In this document: positions 10,579 to 22,271 of the stretch, in pieces
Layout of the letters: each line of letters starts with the position of its first letter
How positions within the stretch are numbered: the first letter of the stretch is position 1
Assembly (NCBI GenBank): GCA_035772735.1
Contig: JASDFA010000002.1
Coordinates: 8,556,001 to 8,620,000 of the forward strand
Length of the DNA: 64,000 bases
Direction: 5' to 3'
Source: Datura wrightii
Taxonomy: Eukaryota > Streptophyta > Magnoliopsida > Solanales > Solanaceae
Position numbers and translations under genes: made by a program
Notes under the pieces: model-generated
The model's database searches: none
The model's input: only the letters and a program-made list of their open reading frames with translations
Told to the model about the DNA's origin: nothing

Positions 10579-12680
10579 TATCATGCCTTGGAAACCCTAA
10601 GATCAAACCCGGGAGTTTAAATAGAGAAAATAAGAAATTCTGCACCAGATTACAAATTGAGTCATTCTCTAACTCGTGGGGTAGACCACAAGTTGTGAAG
10701 TGACTCATGGTGAGGTTCTGGACTTGAGTTTGGAAATTCGTTATGTGGGGTAGCCAAGAGCATGACCATGAGTCGTTGTTAGACCCCACGACTCGTTGAG
10801 TCAGCTGTTGCCAGGATTGGCTAAAAGTTAATGATTTTTGGGCAGTGAAGACCACTAGTGGTGACCACGAGATGTCATCACCAATAACGACTCGTGCAGT
10901 TTCCCATGATGAGTCTTGGGGAAATGTTGGCAGTGTACTCGATGATTGGTGGTCATGAGTCATGGCATTGGAAGATGAATCGTCTAGTCCCTCGTGGGGA
11001 CTGACAGTCAGTTATTTTCTGCGAATTTAGTAAGGGCTTATCCATTATTCCTATGATCCTAAGGCCTAAACTATGTCATTTTAAGCTATGAACAGTGAGT
11101 ATTAAGAGGTTCAAGTTCATTCTAGATTATTCCTACTCATTCATGCAAACTTAGAGAGCTAAGGAGGTGATCAAGCTTAATTCCTTCAAGTTTTTCCTCA
11201 ATTCTTCATTTGGGCAATCAAGGGAGTGGTGAAATCAGTCCATCTCAGGTATGTAGGGTTATGAATGGGTGAATTTGTTCACACCCATGCCCAATCTCTC
11301 CCTAATTCATGAAATTCTATTGATAATTCTATGAGGTTTTATCCCAGTTCTTATGAAAACCTTATGATCTATCTATGGGATAAATCCCCTCATCTATAAA
11401 GTCACGTCTTTGGAATCATGGGCATATTTTACAACTATTTCAATTATAAACTTATGGACTAAAATCTTTACAAACTATGCCCAATTATGCATGTCTTATG
11501 GAAGTTCAAGTTATGATTCTACCTTGATGTTCATGTTCATTAACCCATTATAATTTATGACTTATGATATTATTTCTCTCAAATGCTCATCATGAATTTA
11601 TGAATATCAAGTATATACATGTCATACTTCATGATTTATGATTTATGATTATGGCCGACTCACGGGCCTTACTTTCATGGCTAGTTAACGTATTTCAAGC
11701 ATGCTTATAATTATCATAATTTTAACTAGCCTATGAATCTCATGTATATTATCCTATGACCACTATATAAGTTTGGGAGCAGCATTTAACACCTAGTAAA
11801 CCCGGGGTCCAAGCATGCCCCTAATCTCAAAACTACGCGCCAATGTAGCCACGATGAGACCTCCATATGATTGTCCCCTTGCTCAATTAAGCCTCCTGGT
11901 TGTGATATCACACCTCTTTCATGGTTCTACCCTTGGAAAGGTATGATCACCCTCTCAACTAGGGGTTTACAAGTCGGGCTTCAGGTGTGGTCATATGGGG
12001 TATGTCTGTTATAATAATCTCCAACTGTTCCTCATGATTTATGTATGATTATGATTATATTCTTGGCTAAAGTCATGTTTAATAAAGCCTTTATCCCATG
12101 TGCATGATTATAAATGATTTACAAATGTTTTGAAAACCTTGAGCCTTATGTTGCATTATGATGTTTATGTTATGATCCTGTTGTCTTACTCTTATGAACT
12201 TTTATGTATTTAAAATGTCCGTTTTACTTACCTTGCATAATCGGTATATTCTACGTACTGACCGCATACTCTATGTTGTAGCATTTGATGATATAGGCTC
12301 CGATCTTCAGACTCAGCCCCATCACTAGCCAGTTCTCCGGAGTTAGCTTCTAGCTTTAGTGGTGAGTCCTCATCTCTCGAGAACTTCTCATTATCAGTTA
12401 TCTTGTACTTTTATTTTTCAGACATAGAGAGTTAGTTGGGGTCTTGTCCTATCAGCTCATCAGAATTAGAGGCTTTTCAGACAATAGATTGTATTCAACT
12501 TTAGACTTGGGTTGTATATTCAAATTGTTATGTTACGTTCGAATTTCCAACATGTTTATTATTTTAAGTCTTCCGCTTTACATGATTGAGTTAGATGTAT
12601 GTTCATGCCATGGGTCAACTTGGAGTCTCACAAGGATCCTTTTCCCGTATCTCGATGCAGGCCTATGTTTGAATCTTGAG
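10579..12680 (+). repeat. Tekay LTR, 3' LTR of T2
   Basis: Parallels the LTR at 3418-5483 along its length: the array with 'gaccccacgactcgttgag', the 'gggtccaagcatgcc' block, and the 'ggtgagtcctcatctctcgag' block. The start has decayed to 'tatcatgcc'. The end lacks the expected TAACA, so the right limit is uncertain by about 20 bases. Sequence of element A follows. Confidence 0.75.
10650..11010 (+). promoter_or_regulatory. U3 palindrome array (ACGASTCGT type)
   Basis: CCACGACTCGTTG, ATAACGACTCGTG, CATGAGTCGTTG, CATGAGTCATGG and further variants of the odd-centred palindrome, in the same position as in the LTR at 3418. Confidence 0.5.
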
Positions 12681-13213
12681 ACTAAATCATATCATTTATT
12701 TCATTACCATAACAAGCCTGGCAAGGGCAATCATCAACAACCAATATAAACAAAAGCCTGACAAAGGATGCATCAAATCAATTCAAAAAACAAACATCAA
12801 TGACCCCCCCCCCCCACCCAAAAAAAAAAAGAACAAACAAACACTCATCCCTCCCCCACATAAGAGAATACATTGTCCCAATGTATGCATGCAAGAGGGA
12901 AAAGGGATAAGAAACTCCTTGAGCGGGTCATTCTTCTTCATTATCATTAGCTGCATCTCCTGCATCATCACCACCAGCCTCACCTAACCCATCAAATTCA
13001 TCCCTCAAGCACTCGAATAAATCATCAATGGGGCCCCAAACTGTGGAGGGAGCATCCATTACAGCATCAAGGGCACTCATGTCAGGCACCTCTGTTGAAG
13101 TTTAGCTCTTCCATTCCTGCACCTCAGTTCGTAGAGAGGTGATAGCCCCCTCAACCGCATCCACCCGTTTGCACAATGTAGTGACACTCTCATACAAAGA
13201 TTTGAGCTCCTTC
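12681..13213 (-). other. 3' remnant of element A
   Basis: Downstream (sense) of ORF2 in element A. The right half continues the decayed ORF2 frame with many stops. The left half is non-coding and holds a run of 12 C (12804-12815) followed by 11 A. No polypurine tract or 3' LTR of A is visible, so A is truncated here, possibly by insertion of the Tekay array. Confidence 0.45.
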
Positions 13214-14377
13214 TTAATTGTTTGAGCAATATGTGTAGGGAGACTCATGGCCAATCTTTTGAGTTGGCTCCTCTTGAGAGTGGTTCATTTCCACAAGTCT
13301 ATGGTGAACACTTGAATGGGAGGATGTAGGAAGGGGAGAGGCTCCCTGAGGAGGCATGTCTCCTAAAGATTGGCCTAACACTTCATGTTGAGGCATGTTC
13401 AAATCCAGGGCATGTGGTGAGTGGTCCGACCCATTGGAAAGGGTTGCCTCGGCCACCCCAAAGGCTTGCAATCTTTTCCTCTTTATTGCGGGTGCCTCGG
13501 CATCTCTCTTACAATCAATGGAAATCACTCATGAAGTAGCGGCAGGGGTTTGATTTAGGAACAAACGCACTCCAGCTTATGCGCAACGCTGGGAAATAAG
13601 GACAACGTAGGGCATGGAAGTGCTATCCTGTCATGCTTTCCTCTTTATATTTTGGGCTACAATCTCCCAAAAGTTAATGGAGACTCCAATCATGATGCAG
13701 GCAATGAGAATTGCTATTTCCAAGTTAACCCTTCGTTCATTCTTGGAGGGGATGATGCGGCCACAAATAAAGTCCAACCACAACTTGGCCTCAAACTTCA
13801 AATCATGGTGAGAGATTTCGCCACCCATGGATGCCCATAGAGGTGTATCAGTAGCGATAATAGGGACTATCCATTAGAATTGGTCCTTCATCTCTGCCAC
13901 CTAATCCCTATACTCCGTACCCGAGTCGATCTCATATTCCTAAAATAAGTAGTTGATGGCAGCAAGAGTTATGTCGACTTCCAATCCCCTTATCATAACC
14001 GATGGTCGGCAGGGGAAGTCATCTACTTTTCCTCTGTGCTTCATGCTATCCTGCCTAGCTTGGTAGGAAGCATGGAACTCAGGTACCAGACTCAGATAGT
14101 AGGATGGGAGAGGATTGGTAAAAGCGTGCCATTGCCTGTCATTGAATTGGGAGATAATGTTGGGAAGATCACCATGTAAGCCCTCTAGATCAAATCGCTT
14201 CTCCACGGGTATGGACCGGCCCTGGCATATGACATAATTCTCCTTCATGTTTGGGACATAAAATATGATCGCCTCTTTGGAGTTTGCATGTGGTGAAGAG
14301 GCCTTGGCTTTGCCCTTTCCCTTGCTAGTGGATGATGCGAGGGCCTTGCCCCTTCCGGTATTTCTTGTTGAAGACAT
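13214..14377 (-). pseudogene. element A ORF2, plant transposon protein-like
   Basis: Begins MSSTRNTGRGKALASS with a basic, Ser/Lys-rich N-terminus. 145 open codons run to 13940 and the frame continues with stops to about 13214. The region 13828-13631 (LWLDFICGRIIPSKNERRVN, then a hydrophobic helix and GVSINFWEIV) parallels F ORF2 (IWLKIVCSCLIPG, then GLEINVGAVI), so the two are homologous. The family matches what I know as the 'putative plant transposon protein' domain (Pfam Transposase_32-like). I see no DDE triad, and its function is unknown. The C-terminal piece (13528-13214) is hydrophilic. Confidence 0.65.
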
Positions 14378-14388
14378 TATATTTCACA

Positions 14389-14788
14389 CTATTGGAATAA
14401 ATTTGCAAACTCTAGCTTGTGGGAGCTTAGGAACTTTCAGTAATGGCAAATTCATAGGTTGTGTAGTATAGAAAGAAAATGTGAGTGTAGTGAGGATGTT
14501 GGTGAAGGAAGGGAGAGGTTTTGTAGGTGGGAAAGTGAGATAGTGATAGGTTGAGGAGAAGGTGGGGTAGTAATGGTGAGTTAATATGTTGGTGGGAAGT
14601 GAAAAGTTTGGAAAGAGGAAAATAAGGGGAAGTGGAAAGGTTAGGTATTCGGGAGACAAAAAGGGTATAGAAAAATGGTAAAAAAATAAGCAAACCTAAG
14701 GGAATATTGTGCAGAATAGGGCGGATCAAGAAAATATTTGGGGTCAGGTGGGTCCATATTTGATTTAAATTCTAAACCAAAATCATAC
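14389..14788 (-). other. candidate 5' leader intron of A ORF2
   Basis: On the minus strand GAG|GTATGATT (donor, from 14788) and TTATTCCAATAG|TG (acceptor, ending 14389) bracket about 400 bases just before the ORF2 ATG. The layout matches stronger candidates in E and F. No cDNA evidence. Confidence 0.35.
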
Positions 14789-14789
14789 C

Positions 14790-15050
14790 TCAACTGGCAC
14801 TGCATCAGTTGTTTGCTGAATTCCCAGTTTACTGTATCTTAGCTGGCTATTAACCAGCGGTTCGCGAATTGTATCGTCAATCCACCTCTTAGGCTCCCAA
14901 TTCTTCAGGTGATCTATATTGTATCGGCGATACACGATTTTGCATTGGCGATTCGCCAGAGCGTCTGCCGGTCAAATGCTCAAACTCCTAGCTTTCTTCT
15001 TTCTTGTGACTTGAGGTGGCGGTTCGCTCTTCTGGATTAGGGGTTCGTCG
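14790..15050 (-). promoter_or_regulatory. internal palindrome array of element A
   Basis: GGCGATTCGCC, GGTTCGCGAATTG, CGGCGATACACGATTTTG and related words. This is the same motif class as the LTR U3 arrays at 17700-18010 and 1140-1370, here placed inside the element upstream (sense) of ORF2. Confidence 0.45.
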
Positions 15051-15158
15051 GTCCAACACTGTTCCTGCGTTATTGTGGTTCTTTCCTTCTTTACTACTGA
15101 CTTCATTCATCCTACAAAAACAAAAACAACAAAGACATAAAATAAATCAAATAAAACA

Positions 15159-15206
15159 CTTGGGTTGCCTCCCAAGAAGCGCCTTAGTTAACGTCGTGGC
15201 ACGACA
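15159..15206 (-). promoter_or_regulatory. conserved double hairpin (element A)
   Basis: Sense strand: GTCG-TGCCA-CGAC, a spacer of about 16 bases, then CTTGGG-AGGCAA-CCCAAG. The second stem pairs perfectly over 6 bp. The same two-hairpin unit occurs at the same place in E and F with compensatory base changes. Confidence 0.7.
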
Positions 15207-15239
15207 TAGCTCTCATTTAACAATTCTTCTTCAACGGAT

Positions 15240-15777
15240 CATCATCCAACTCCATCTCCTCCATCTCATTTCCACTACCCTCATCCTCTTTCTATAATAC
15301 CCCAATCACCTTGCATTCGGTGGAAGTTTTAGAGGATTGACAAACCTTGAAGGTGACTTCTTCACATCAAACTCTGAACTTGAGCTCCCCTAGCTCCACA
15401 TCAACCATAGCTCTCCTCTTAGCTAGCAATGGTCTCCCCAAAATAATGGGTACCTCCACATCCATTTCACAATCAAGGACTACAAAATCAGTAGGTAGGA
15501 TGAATTTATCCACCCTTACCAACACATCTTCTAACACCCCCATAGGTTTTTTAATGGAACAATCCGCCATGAGCAACCTCATAGACGTAGGCTTTGTGCT
15601 TCTATGTCCCAAGTACTTGAAAATGATCAGTGGCATTAAATTTATGCTGGCACCAAGATTGCATAGAGCTTTCTTAAACATACATATCCCAATTGTACAA
15701 GGGATTGTGAAAGCTGCAGGGTCTTCCCGCTTGGGGGCAAGATTGCTCATCATCATTACACTACAATGGCGCGTCAT
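15240..15777 (-). pseudogene. element A protease (retropepsin-like)
   Basis: 136 open codons (15777-15367) with ALCNLGASINLMPL (usual form CDLGASINLMPLS; here the catalytic-loop Asp is Asn) and VPIILGRPLLAKRRAMVDVE, both typical of Athila/Tat proteases. The frame then breaks, and an acidic tail reading roughly 'MELDDDPLKKNC' ends just before the double hairpin. It would process Gag. The D-to-N change and frameshifts make it inactive. Confidence 0.75.
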
Positions 15778-17327
15778 CTACCCACTACCTGCATCAACTA
15801 CCTTTTTCTTTTTCAATAATTCTTTCATGAATTTAGCATATCCTGGCATTTGGAGAAGAGCATCCACCAATGGTGTATTAATGGACAACTTGCTGAACAT
15901 GTCAATAAATTTGCTGAACTGATCGTCCTTCTTTTTCTTGGACAACAGTTGCGGATAAGGGGGTGGAGTTCTTCCTTCAACCTTGTCATCATTTGGGGCC
16001 TTCATGCCCACCTCATCTTCATCAACATGCGAGGGAATTTCATCATCCTTCCCCACACCTTCCTCTTTATTCCTTGGTGTCTTTGGCATCTTGTCGATTC
16101 CATTTTCCTCTTTTGATTTGGGATCATTAACCTCCTTGGGCTTCACAGTGCGTCTCCAACCAATTTACCACTCCTAGTGACAATAGCCATGCATTGACTA
16201 TCTTTCTTCGGGTTCGACATTGTGTCAGTTAGGAGCGTTCCCTTCATTCGGGGGTTCATTTGAGCGAACAAGTGATTCATTTAAGCTTCCAAATGCTTGA
16301 TGGAGGCTAAATGATAGCTCATTGTTTTGGCAAGGTTAGACACCTCCCCTCTCAAATCCTTAACTCGCTCTCGGTTTATTCCACTTTCTTGAGGACTCTC
16401 TTCAATTTTTGAGATACCAGCATCGATAACGCCTAGGTGACTTTGAGAGTTTCCAACTTTTGGAGGGGGAACATTCAGGTTTGAACTTCGGTGATAGCGG
16501 TCTCCCTGTTGATTTTGCTCTCTATTTCCCCATCTTTTAGTTCTTTCGGGCCCTTTTCCCATCACATGCTTTGTCATTAATTCCAGTTGAGTCATCATCT
16601 TAGCAAGATTTTCATCTCGCTCTTTATCTTTTTTCCTCAACTCAGTGGCTAATGCACTAGAGTTGATCTCATGTGTAGATATTTTTATCTTTCGCGTGTG
16701 CCAGGCCCTATTGGTTTTTGTCATTCTGTCCAAAAGGGCTTTAGCCAACCCATATGTTTGATCCATAATAGACCTTCCGGATAAATTGTTGGCAACGGAT
16801 CTTTCGATGGAGTCAAGGGCTCGATAAAAGCATTGGAGAAGCACTCCATCAAGAAGGCCATGATTGGGACAAAGAGCAACCTTCTTTTTGAACCATATCC
16901 ATGTATCATGCAAAGGCTCTCCAGGCTCTTGCTTGAAATTTGTGATGTCATCCCTCAGCTGGAACATCTTCGATGGAGGGAAGAAATGATCCAAGATGGC
17001 TTTGGTTAATTCTTTCGAAGATGTAATACAACTGGGAGGCAACTCTTCCAACTACATCATCGCTTCTCCCATTAGAGAAAATGGGAAAAGCCTTCGCTTG
17101 ATAGACTTTTGACTTATGTTTGTGATGTTGAAAGGCTGGCATATCTACAAGAAATTTCTCAAATTTTGATTTGTGTCCTCACTTGGTTTACCACCAAAGA
17201 GTCCCTTTGTTTGTAACAAATGCAGTAGGGTTCTTGTGACGTGAAGTACGACATTTTCTACCATGGGTGGTAGGCGAATTGCTCCCGCAATCTCCGGCAT
17301 CATCGAGTTATCGTCCTCATACTCCAT
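15778..17327 (-). pseudogene. element A gag
   Basis: ATG at 17327 (MEYEDDNSMMPEIAGAIRLP), about 145 bases after the primer site. Stops interrupt it near 17145 and 17050. The 256-codon stretch 17051-16281 carries the retrotransposon gag signature: 'AILDHFFPPSKMFQLRDDI', 'NFKQEPGEPLHDTWIWFKKK', then a basic region. Part 16146-15778 is charged and ends with 'DDQFSKFIDMFSKLSIN', also found in fragment H. No CCHC knuckle was seen. The gag would form the particle; too broken to work. Confidence 0.75.
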
Positions 17328-17470
17328 GTTACCTTACTCTAAGCTATCCCCATCTTGGGAGTGATGACTCATATGGTTGTGATATCCAAACAACATAGAA
17401 AAATCACATTAAGTAACTAAGATGCAAAGATAGTTCAAACTAATAATCAACAAAACAATCTCAAACGCTA

Positions 17471-17489
17471 GACCCCGACAATGGCGCCA
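17471..17489 (-). other. primer-binding site, tRNA-Asp type (element A)
   Basis: Minus strand TGGCGCCATTGTCGGGGTC against TGGCGCCGTTGCCGGGG expected for tRNA-Asp. It lies a few bases from the LTR at 17494, on the outer side of an LTR that reads the other way. Confidence 0.8.
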
Positions 17490-17699
17490 TTTTTGATAAC
17501 GTCCAAAATATACTCCTCATGCAAAGTGTACATGATGAGTTGGTAATTTACCAACTCATTAGGCTCTAAAACTCAAGTTTTTTCTTAGTTCTTGATTTGA
17601 TTATATGAATTAAATGCCCTTTTTGATTTTGTTGTATGCAGATGACTAAATGCGAAGAAAACAGAAAAAATAGAGCAAAAAGAAGGGAGTGAGAGTAAA

Positions 17700-18010
17700 T
17701 CGGCAATCCACCAATGAAGACCAGTGAAACGCCGTCCAAAGGCCGAACATCACTGTCTCTAAGGAATATTGTCACCGGCGATTCACGAATTGCCAGCAGT
17801 GATTCACCAGTCCATTTGCCAAAGGACACCCAAAGTTTTGGAAAATAGCATGAAGATCCGGAGGTTCACAGATCGGCATCGGCTAAATGCTGGGTGAACG
17901 ACGATGCTCACTGCAATTGATTAAGGGCCCAGAAAAGACACCCGCAGTTCACAAATTGAGACCGACGAACTGCCGGTGTCTACGCTGATTCTAGAATGGT
18001 GCTCGGGGGT
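17700..18010 (+). promoter_or_regulatory. U3 palindrome array (CGANTCG type)
   Basis: GGCGATTCACGAATTGCC, AGTGATTCACC, GATCGGCATCGGC, GACGAACTGCCGG and similar words packed directly 5' of the TATA box at 18060. Confidence 0.45.
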
Positions 18011-18059
18011 ATAATTGTCCAACACGAAAAAGAGATAAAAAGTGTCCTACTTTTCAAGA

Positions 18060-18067
18060 TATAAATA
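18060..18067 (+). promoter_or_regulatory. LTR TATA box
   Basis: TATAAATA downstream of the palindrome array, about 1.08 kb before the LTR end. Sets the LTR orientation as plus. Confidence 0.7.
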
Positions 18068-19141
18068 GCAGATAAAGTACTTTGTACTGAAGGATGCAAA
18101 AGGAGAGATAGAAATAGAGATATTGAGATAGAGAAAAGCATATATCACATCATTGTTTCCATTTTTAGGTGAAGAACATTGTTTTAGTAGAGATAGGGAG
18201 ATTTTGATTGGTAAATTTGGAAAAAGTACTCTGCTCTATTTCTTCTTTGTAATAGTAAGTTTCAGCTATTGTTGGAGACTATTATGTGAATTTGATTTTT
18301 CTACTCTTGCTATTAAATTCAATGAAGCTATTGATGAATGTGTTTTTGAATTTCTTAATCATGAGTAGCTAAATCATTAACTAGAGGTGTGTGATGATGA
18401 ATACTTAATTAGAGTGGGTATTGCTAGAGTCATCTTCATATTCTTCAAATAAGTGTAAATATGTTAAATTCTCTTCAACGTATAAAGGAAGATCCATTGA
18501 TTATGATATGGTTCTGTTTATTCTTGCTTGGTTGTTTCTTGTAAAAGAATAATTAAGTATTGGAAGAGAATTCAACAGTGGGTATGGATAAGAGATTGTG
18601 AAATTGGGCTAGAGATAGCTAAAATTGCATCTTCATTCCTTATTAGCAATTAATAGCTAGAAATAAGTGCATTTTCTAATCCAAATTCCAATCAGGTTTA
18701 TATCATGGCTAGAGGTTTGACAAAACTCTAGTAAGAGATAGGTAAAAAGCTGAAAGGTTGTAATTACCCATTTCCCGAGATTATTTACACTTGTTGAGCT
18801 TATAAGATGACCTGGCATGTCCCAATCTAGTTAGTATTTCATCTACACCACACTTCTAGTTGTTCACACTCTTGTTGATGACTTTGTTGATCTTGCTATT
18901 TGATTTCATTAAATCACCCAATATAATTCACTACAAATTTTAACCCCCCCCCCCCAATTTTATTTGCTTATATATTAAATATAAGTGGTGCAAGCTAACT
19001 TCAATTTCTCAACCGGAACTTGTAATTATCATTTCCTCGTTCTCGTGGGATTTGACCCAGACACTCGTCAGGTTACTTTTCTTGATACTTCAGCTGTGTA
19101 TATTCTTTGAATGAAGGATATATTTTGGATGTTATCAAAAA

Positions 19142-19159
19142 TGGCACCATTACCGGGGA
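19142..19159 (+). other. primer-binding site, tRNA-Asp type
   Basis: TGGCACCATTACCGGGGA, four bases after the LTR end. Three transitions away from the Asp-tRNA complement. Confidence 0.8.
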
Positions 19160-19880
19160 CGAGCGCTTGATATTCTTGTGTTGATTGTTAAATTGAATTA
19201 GTTCCATACCACAGTGGTCGCTACTACTCAATTGGGTGTGGCTCATGAACAGTTTCGGAGGATGGTCATGAGACCCGGAAGGGGTGCCTTGTATGGAGAC
19301 CATCAAGCTAGTAGACAAGATGTGGCGTAGAGAGAGGAAGAACGACGCAATGTTGTTAGTCATGATGAAGCAGATGGAGTTTTTGACGAACTATATGAAG
19401 GGTTTGTATGCTAGATATAGCCAATCCAACCATGACTATGATTATGTCTATTATGGAAACCAAGTTTGAAACAATGCTCGGTCAATCGATACAAATAGTT
19501 AGGAGAGCAATGAGTCAGTCCCACCTCATATGGGAAGTACTCTAGAAGTGGTGTTTGAAAAGGTTCTTGCGACTGAAGAAGGAGTTCAAGATTTACTAAG
19601 TAAACTCTTGGGCCTAACAACCACTGTAAAGAGTCATGATGTCATAATTCAACAATTGAAGGAGCGGATGAACGAGTTAACATCTTAGATGGTAGCTCAA
19701 ACAACAAAGAACAACACGGCTCCAATGTAGTATATTATAGAGAATGATATATTGGAGTGGGAAATTGAGGAAGAGGTTGTTGGAGAACTTATTGTCGATG
19801 TTATTTTTTTGAAAGGTCAAGAACTCGAGGAGGTTCATCACGTGTGAAAGGAAATAAGAAATTATCTTTTCCCACCAAGA
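19160..19880 (+). pseudogene. shortened Athila gag remnant
   Basis: Low-quality coding sequence with pieces such as 'EEGVQDLLSKLLGLTTTVKS' and 'DVIIQQLKERMNELTS' (about 19580-19687), the coiled-coil stretch that sits before the 'CMAIVTRSG' region in A, E and H. Most of the capsid region and all protease motifs are missing. Confidence 0.5.
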
Positions 19881-19919
19881 AAGATGGACCTTGATTTGAA
19901 GAATCATACAACTCCTCCG

Positions 19920-21485
19920 TCACAGCCATCTATTGTGACCCCCCCAAAGCTGCAACTCAAACCCTTGCCCACTCACCTACAATATGCATACTTGGTAGAG
20001 AATGAAATGCTTTCGGTTATCATTTTAGCAAAGCTCATACCGCTGCAGGTAGATAAACTCACTGAGGTGTTGAAAAGGCATATCTGAGCTATAGGATGGT
20101 CAATAGCTAATATCATTGGTATCCCTCCGAGGATTTGCACTCATAAAATCAATCTTTAATAAAATTGCAGCCCATCAGTCAAACGTTAAAGAAGGTTGAA
20201 CCCAGTTATGCAAGAGGTGGTCAAGAAGGAGATTATTAAATGGCTAGATGCAGGCGTAGTGTATCCCATCACAGATAGTAGTTGGGTAAGCCCAGCATAG
20301 TGCGTGCCTAAGAAAGGAGACATCATGGTTATTTTGAATGAAAAGAATGAATTGATAGCTACCCGTCCAGTCACGGGATGGAGAGTTTTCATGGATTACC
20401 ATAAGTTAAACTTCTGGACAAAGAAGGATCATTTCCCAATGCCATTTATTGACCAAATGTTAGACCGGTTGGCTTGTAAAGAGTACTATTGTTTCTTGGA
20501 TGGATACTCGAGATACCATCAAATCTCAATCGCACTCGACGATCAAGAAAAAACCATATTTACATGTCCCTATGGCACTTTCGCATTAAAGCGGAAGCCT
20601 TTTGGACTTTGCAATACCCCGACCATATTCCAGAGATGCATGATGTCCATTTTTTCTGACATGGTGGAAGATACTATTGAAGTCTTCATGGATGACTTCT
20701 CAGTTGTGGGGAACTCATTTGATGACTACTTGACACATTTAGATGAGGTATTAAAGAGATGTATGGAGACAAATTTGGTCCTAAATTGGGAAAAGTGTTA
20801 TTTCATGGTCAAAGAAGGGATTGTATTGGGACAAAAAATTTCTTAAAATGGGATTGAGGTGGATCAAGCCAAAGTGGATGCCATTGCTCAGTTACCTCCA
20901 CCATGTACCGTGAAGGGTGTTAGGAGTTTCCTCGGACATGCGGGTTTCTACAGTCAATTCATTAAAGATTTCTCTAAGATAGCTCATCCCCTATTTCTGC
21001 TGTTGGAGAAAGAGGCTAAGTTCAATTTTGATGAAGATTGTTTGAAGGCATTTGTGGAGTTAAAGAAAAGATTGATTTCCTGTACAATCATTGTAGCACC
21101 TTATTTGTCAAGATCCTTGGAGGTCATGTGCGATGCAAGTGGGATTGCATTAGGAACAGTCCTTGGTCAGCGAAGAGACAAGATCTTTCACCTAATCTAC
21201 TATGCTAGTAAAGCTCTAAACAATGCACAAACAAACTACACAGTAACGTAATAGGAGCTACTAGCTGTTGTGTTTGCATTTGAAAAGTTTTGGGCGCACT
21301 TGCTAGGAACTAAACTGGTGGTGCACACGGACCATGCAACTCTTAAGTATCTAATGGCCAAGAAGGACGCCAAACCAAGATTGATCAGGTGGGTGTTGTT
21401 GTTGTAGGAATTCGACTTTGAGGTGAAAGACCGTAGAGGATGTGAGAATCAAGTGGCCGACCATTTATCGCACCTAGAGACAACT
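19920..21485 (+). pseudogene. Athila reverse transcriptase and RNase H
   Basis: Starts near 'LKPLPTHLQYAYLVENE', continues through 'RLNPVMQEVVKKEIIKWLDAG' in two frames, then 180 open codons (20304-20846). These hold TRPVTGWRVFMDYHKLN, CFLDGYSRYHQI, FGLCNTPTIFQRCMMSIF and the catalytic VFMDDFSVVG (about 20685-20714). After one stop the thumb and RNase H follow (20859-21251: VRSFLGHAGFYSQFIKDFSK, VMCDASGIALGTVL), then HTDHATLKYLM and NQVADHLSHLE. The MDD form and text are typical of Athila/Tat rather than Tekay. In-frame stops make it inactive. Confidence 0.85.
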
Positions 21486-22271
21486 GGGCAACTAGGAACA
21501 CAAGAGGAGATCAATGATGTCTTTTCGAATGAGCGAATCTTAGCTAAAACCCACAAACTGACACTGTGGTTTGATAATTTTTCTAATTACCTGGCCAGCA
21601 ACATTGTACACGAGGGCTTGAATTTTCAGCAATAGAAGAAATTCATACATGATGTCCGAAAATTCTTTTGGGATGAACCTTACGTCTTCCGGAGTTGTGC
21701 AGATATGTTAATACGAATATGTGTTCCAGAAGTGGAGATGGTCCCAATTCTAGAGGCTTGTCACTCTTCCCCTATTGGAGGTCATTATGGGAGTGTGTGA
21801 ACAACGACCAAGGTGTTGCAATACGGGTTTTATTGGTCTACATTACATCAGGATGCACATGACTTTGTGAAGCAATGTGATCGATGCCAGAGAACAGGGA
21901 GTATTTCAAGGCGGCATGAACTTCCGTTAACACCAATCTTTGAGGCTGAGTTATTTGATATATGATGGATCGACTTCATGGGTCCTTTTGTAAGTTATTA
22001 TGGGAACAAATACATCTTGGTGGTGGTGGATTATGTTTCCAAATGGGTGGAAGTTGTTGCATTAAAAAACAATGAAGCGAGAAGTGTAACAATTTTTTTA
22101 AAGAAACATTAAACATATTTTCTCGCGGTTCAAAACCCGTAAGGCTATAATTAGCAATGGAGGCTCTTATTTTTGCAACCGAGTGTTCAACACACTACTA
22201 GCTAAATACGGTCTGAAGCATAAAGTGGCAACCCCGTATCACCCACAGACCAGTGGACAAGTGGAAGTTTC
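21486..22271 (+). pseudogene. Athila integrase, truncated
   Basis: The HHCC finger appears as H-S-S-P-I-G-G-H then CDRCQRTG (about 21762-21900). The core has WIDFMGPF (about 21967) and VVVDYVSKWVE. The frame is lost around 22090, and the second Asp region is garbled. Ends at 'YHPQTSGQVEVS', where the T3 LTR begins. Confidence 0.8.

Larger units (their letters stand above)
12681..17489 (-). mobile_element. element A, non-autonomous Athila-type retrotransposon
   Basis: Sense (minus) order: tRNA-Asp primer site (17489), gag (17327 on), protease (15777 on), double hairpin (15206-15159), palindrome array, candidate leader intron, ORF2 (14377 on). No RT, RNase H or integrase lies between protease and ORF2. 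E and F share the plan. Its own 5' LTR appears replaced by a plus-oriented LTR, and its 3' LTR is missing. Confidence 0.7.
17494..19137 (+). repeat. Athila-type LTR, plus orientation, flanked by two primer sites
   Basis: Runs from TGATAACGTCCAAAATATAC to ATATTTTGGATGTTATCA, so its two ends are inverted copies of each other over about 27 bases. Polarity is set by a U3 palindrome array (17700-18010), then TATAAATA (18060), then a leader. The right end abuts a plus-strand Asp primer site (19142), making it the 5' LTR of the Athila pol on the right. A run of 12 C lies at 18944-18955. Confidence 0.8.
19138..22271 (+). mobile_element. Athila-type autonomous element, internal remnant
   Basis: Primer site, a shortened gag, RT, RNase H and integrase on the plus strand. 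Cut at 22271 by insertion of Tekay T3 inside the integrase text 'TSGQVEVS'. Many stops. Confidence 0.75.

Noticed and set aside
10484..10963. 159-codon minus-strand frame
   Set aside because: Lies across the T2 polypurine tract and LTR U3 array; LTR sequence, no homologous frame kept in the sister LTR.
15016..15922. Plus-strand open frames of 93 and 191 codons
   Set aside because: Antisense to the double hairpin and to the protease and gag of element A; the peptides have no family features.
17031..17044. TGGGAGGCAACTC resembling the hairpin II loop
   Set aside because: Inside gag coding sequence, wrong strand, no matching stem arm.
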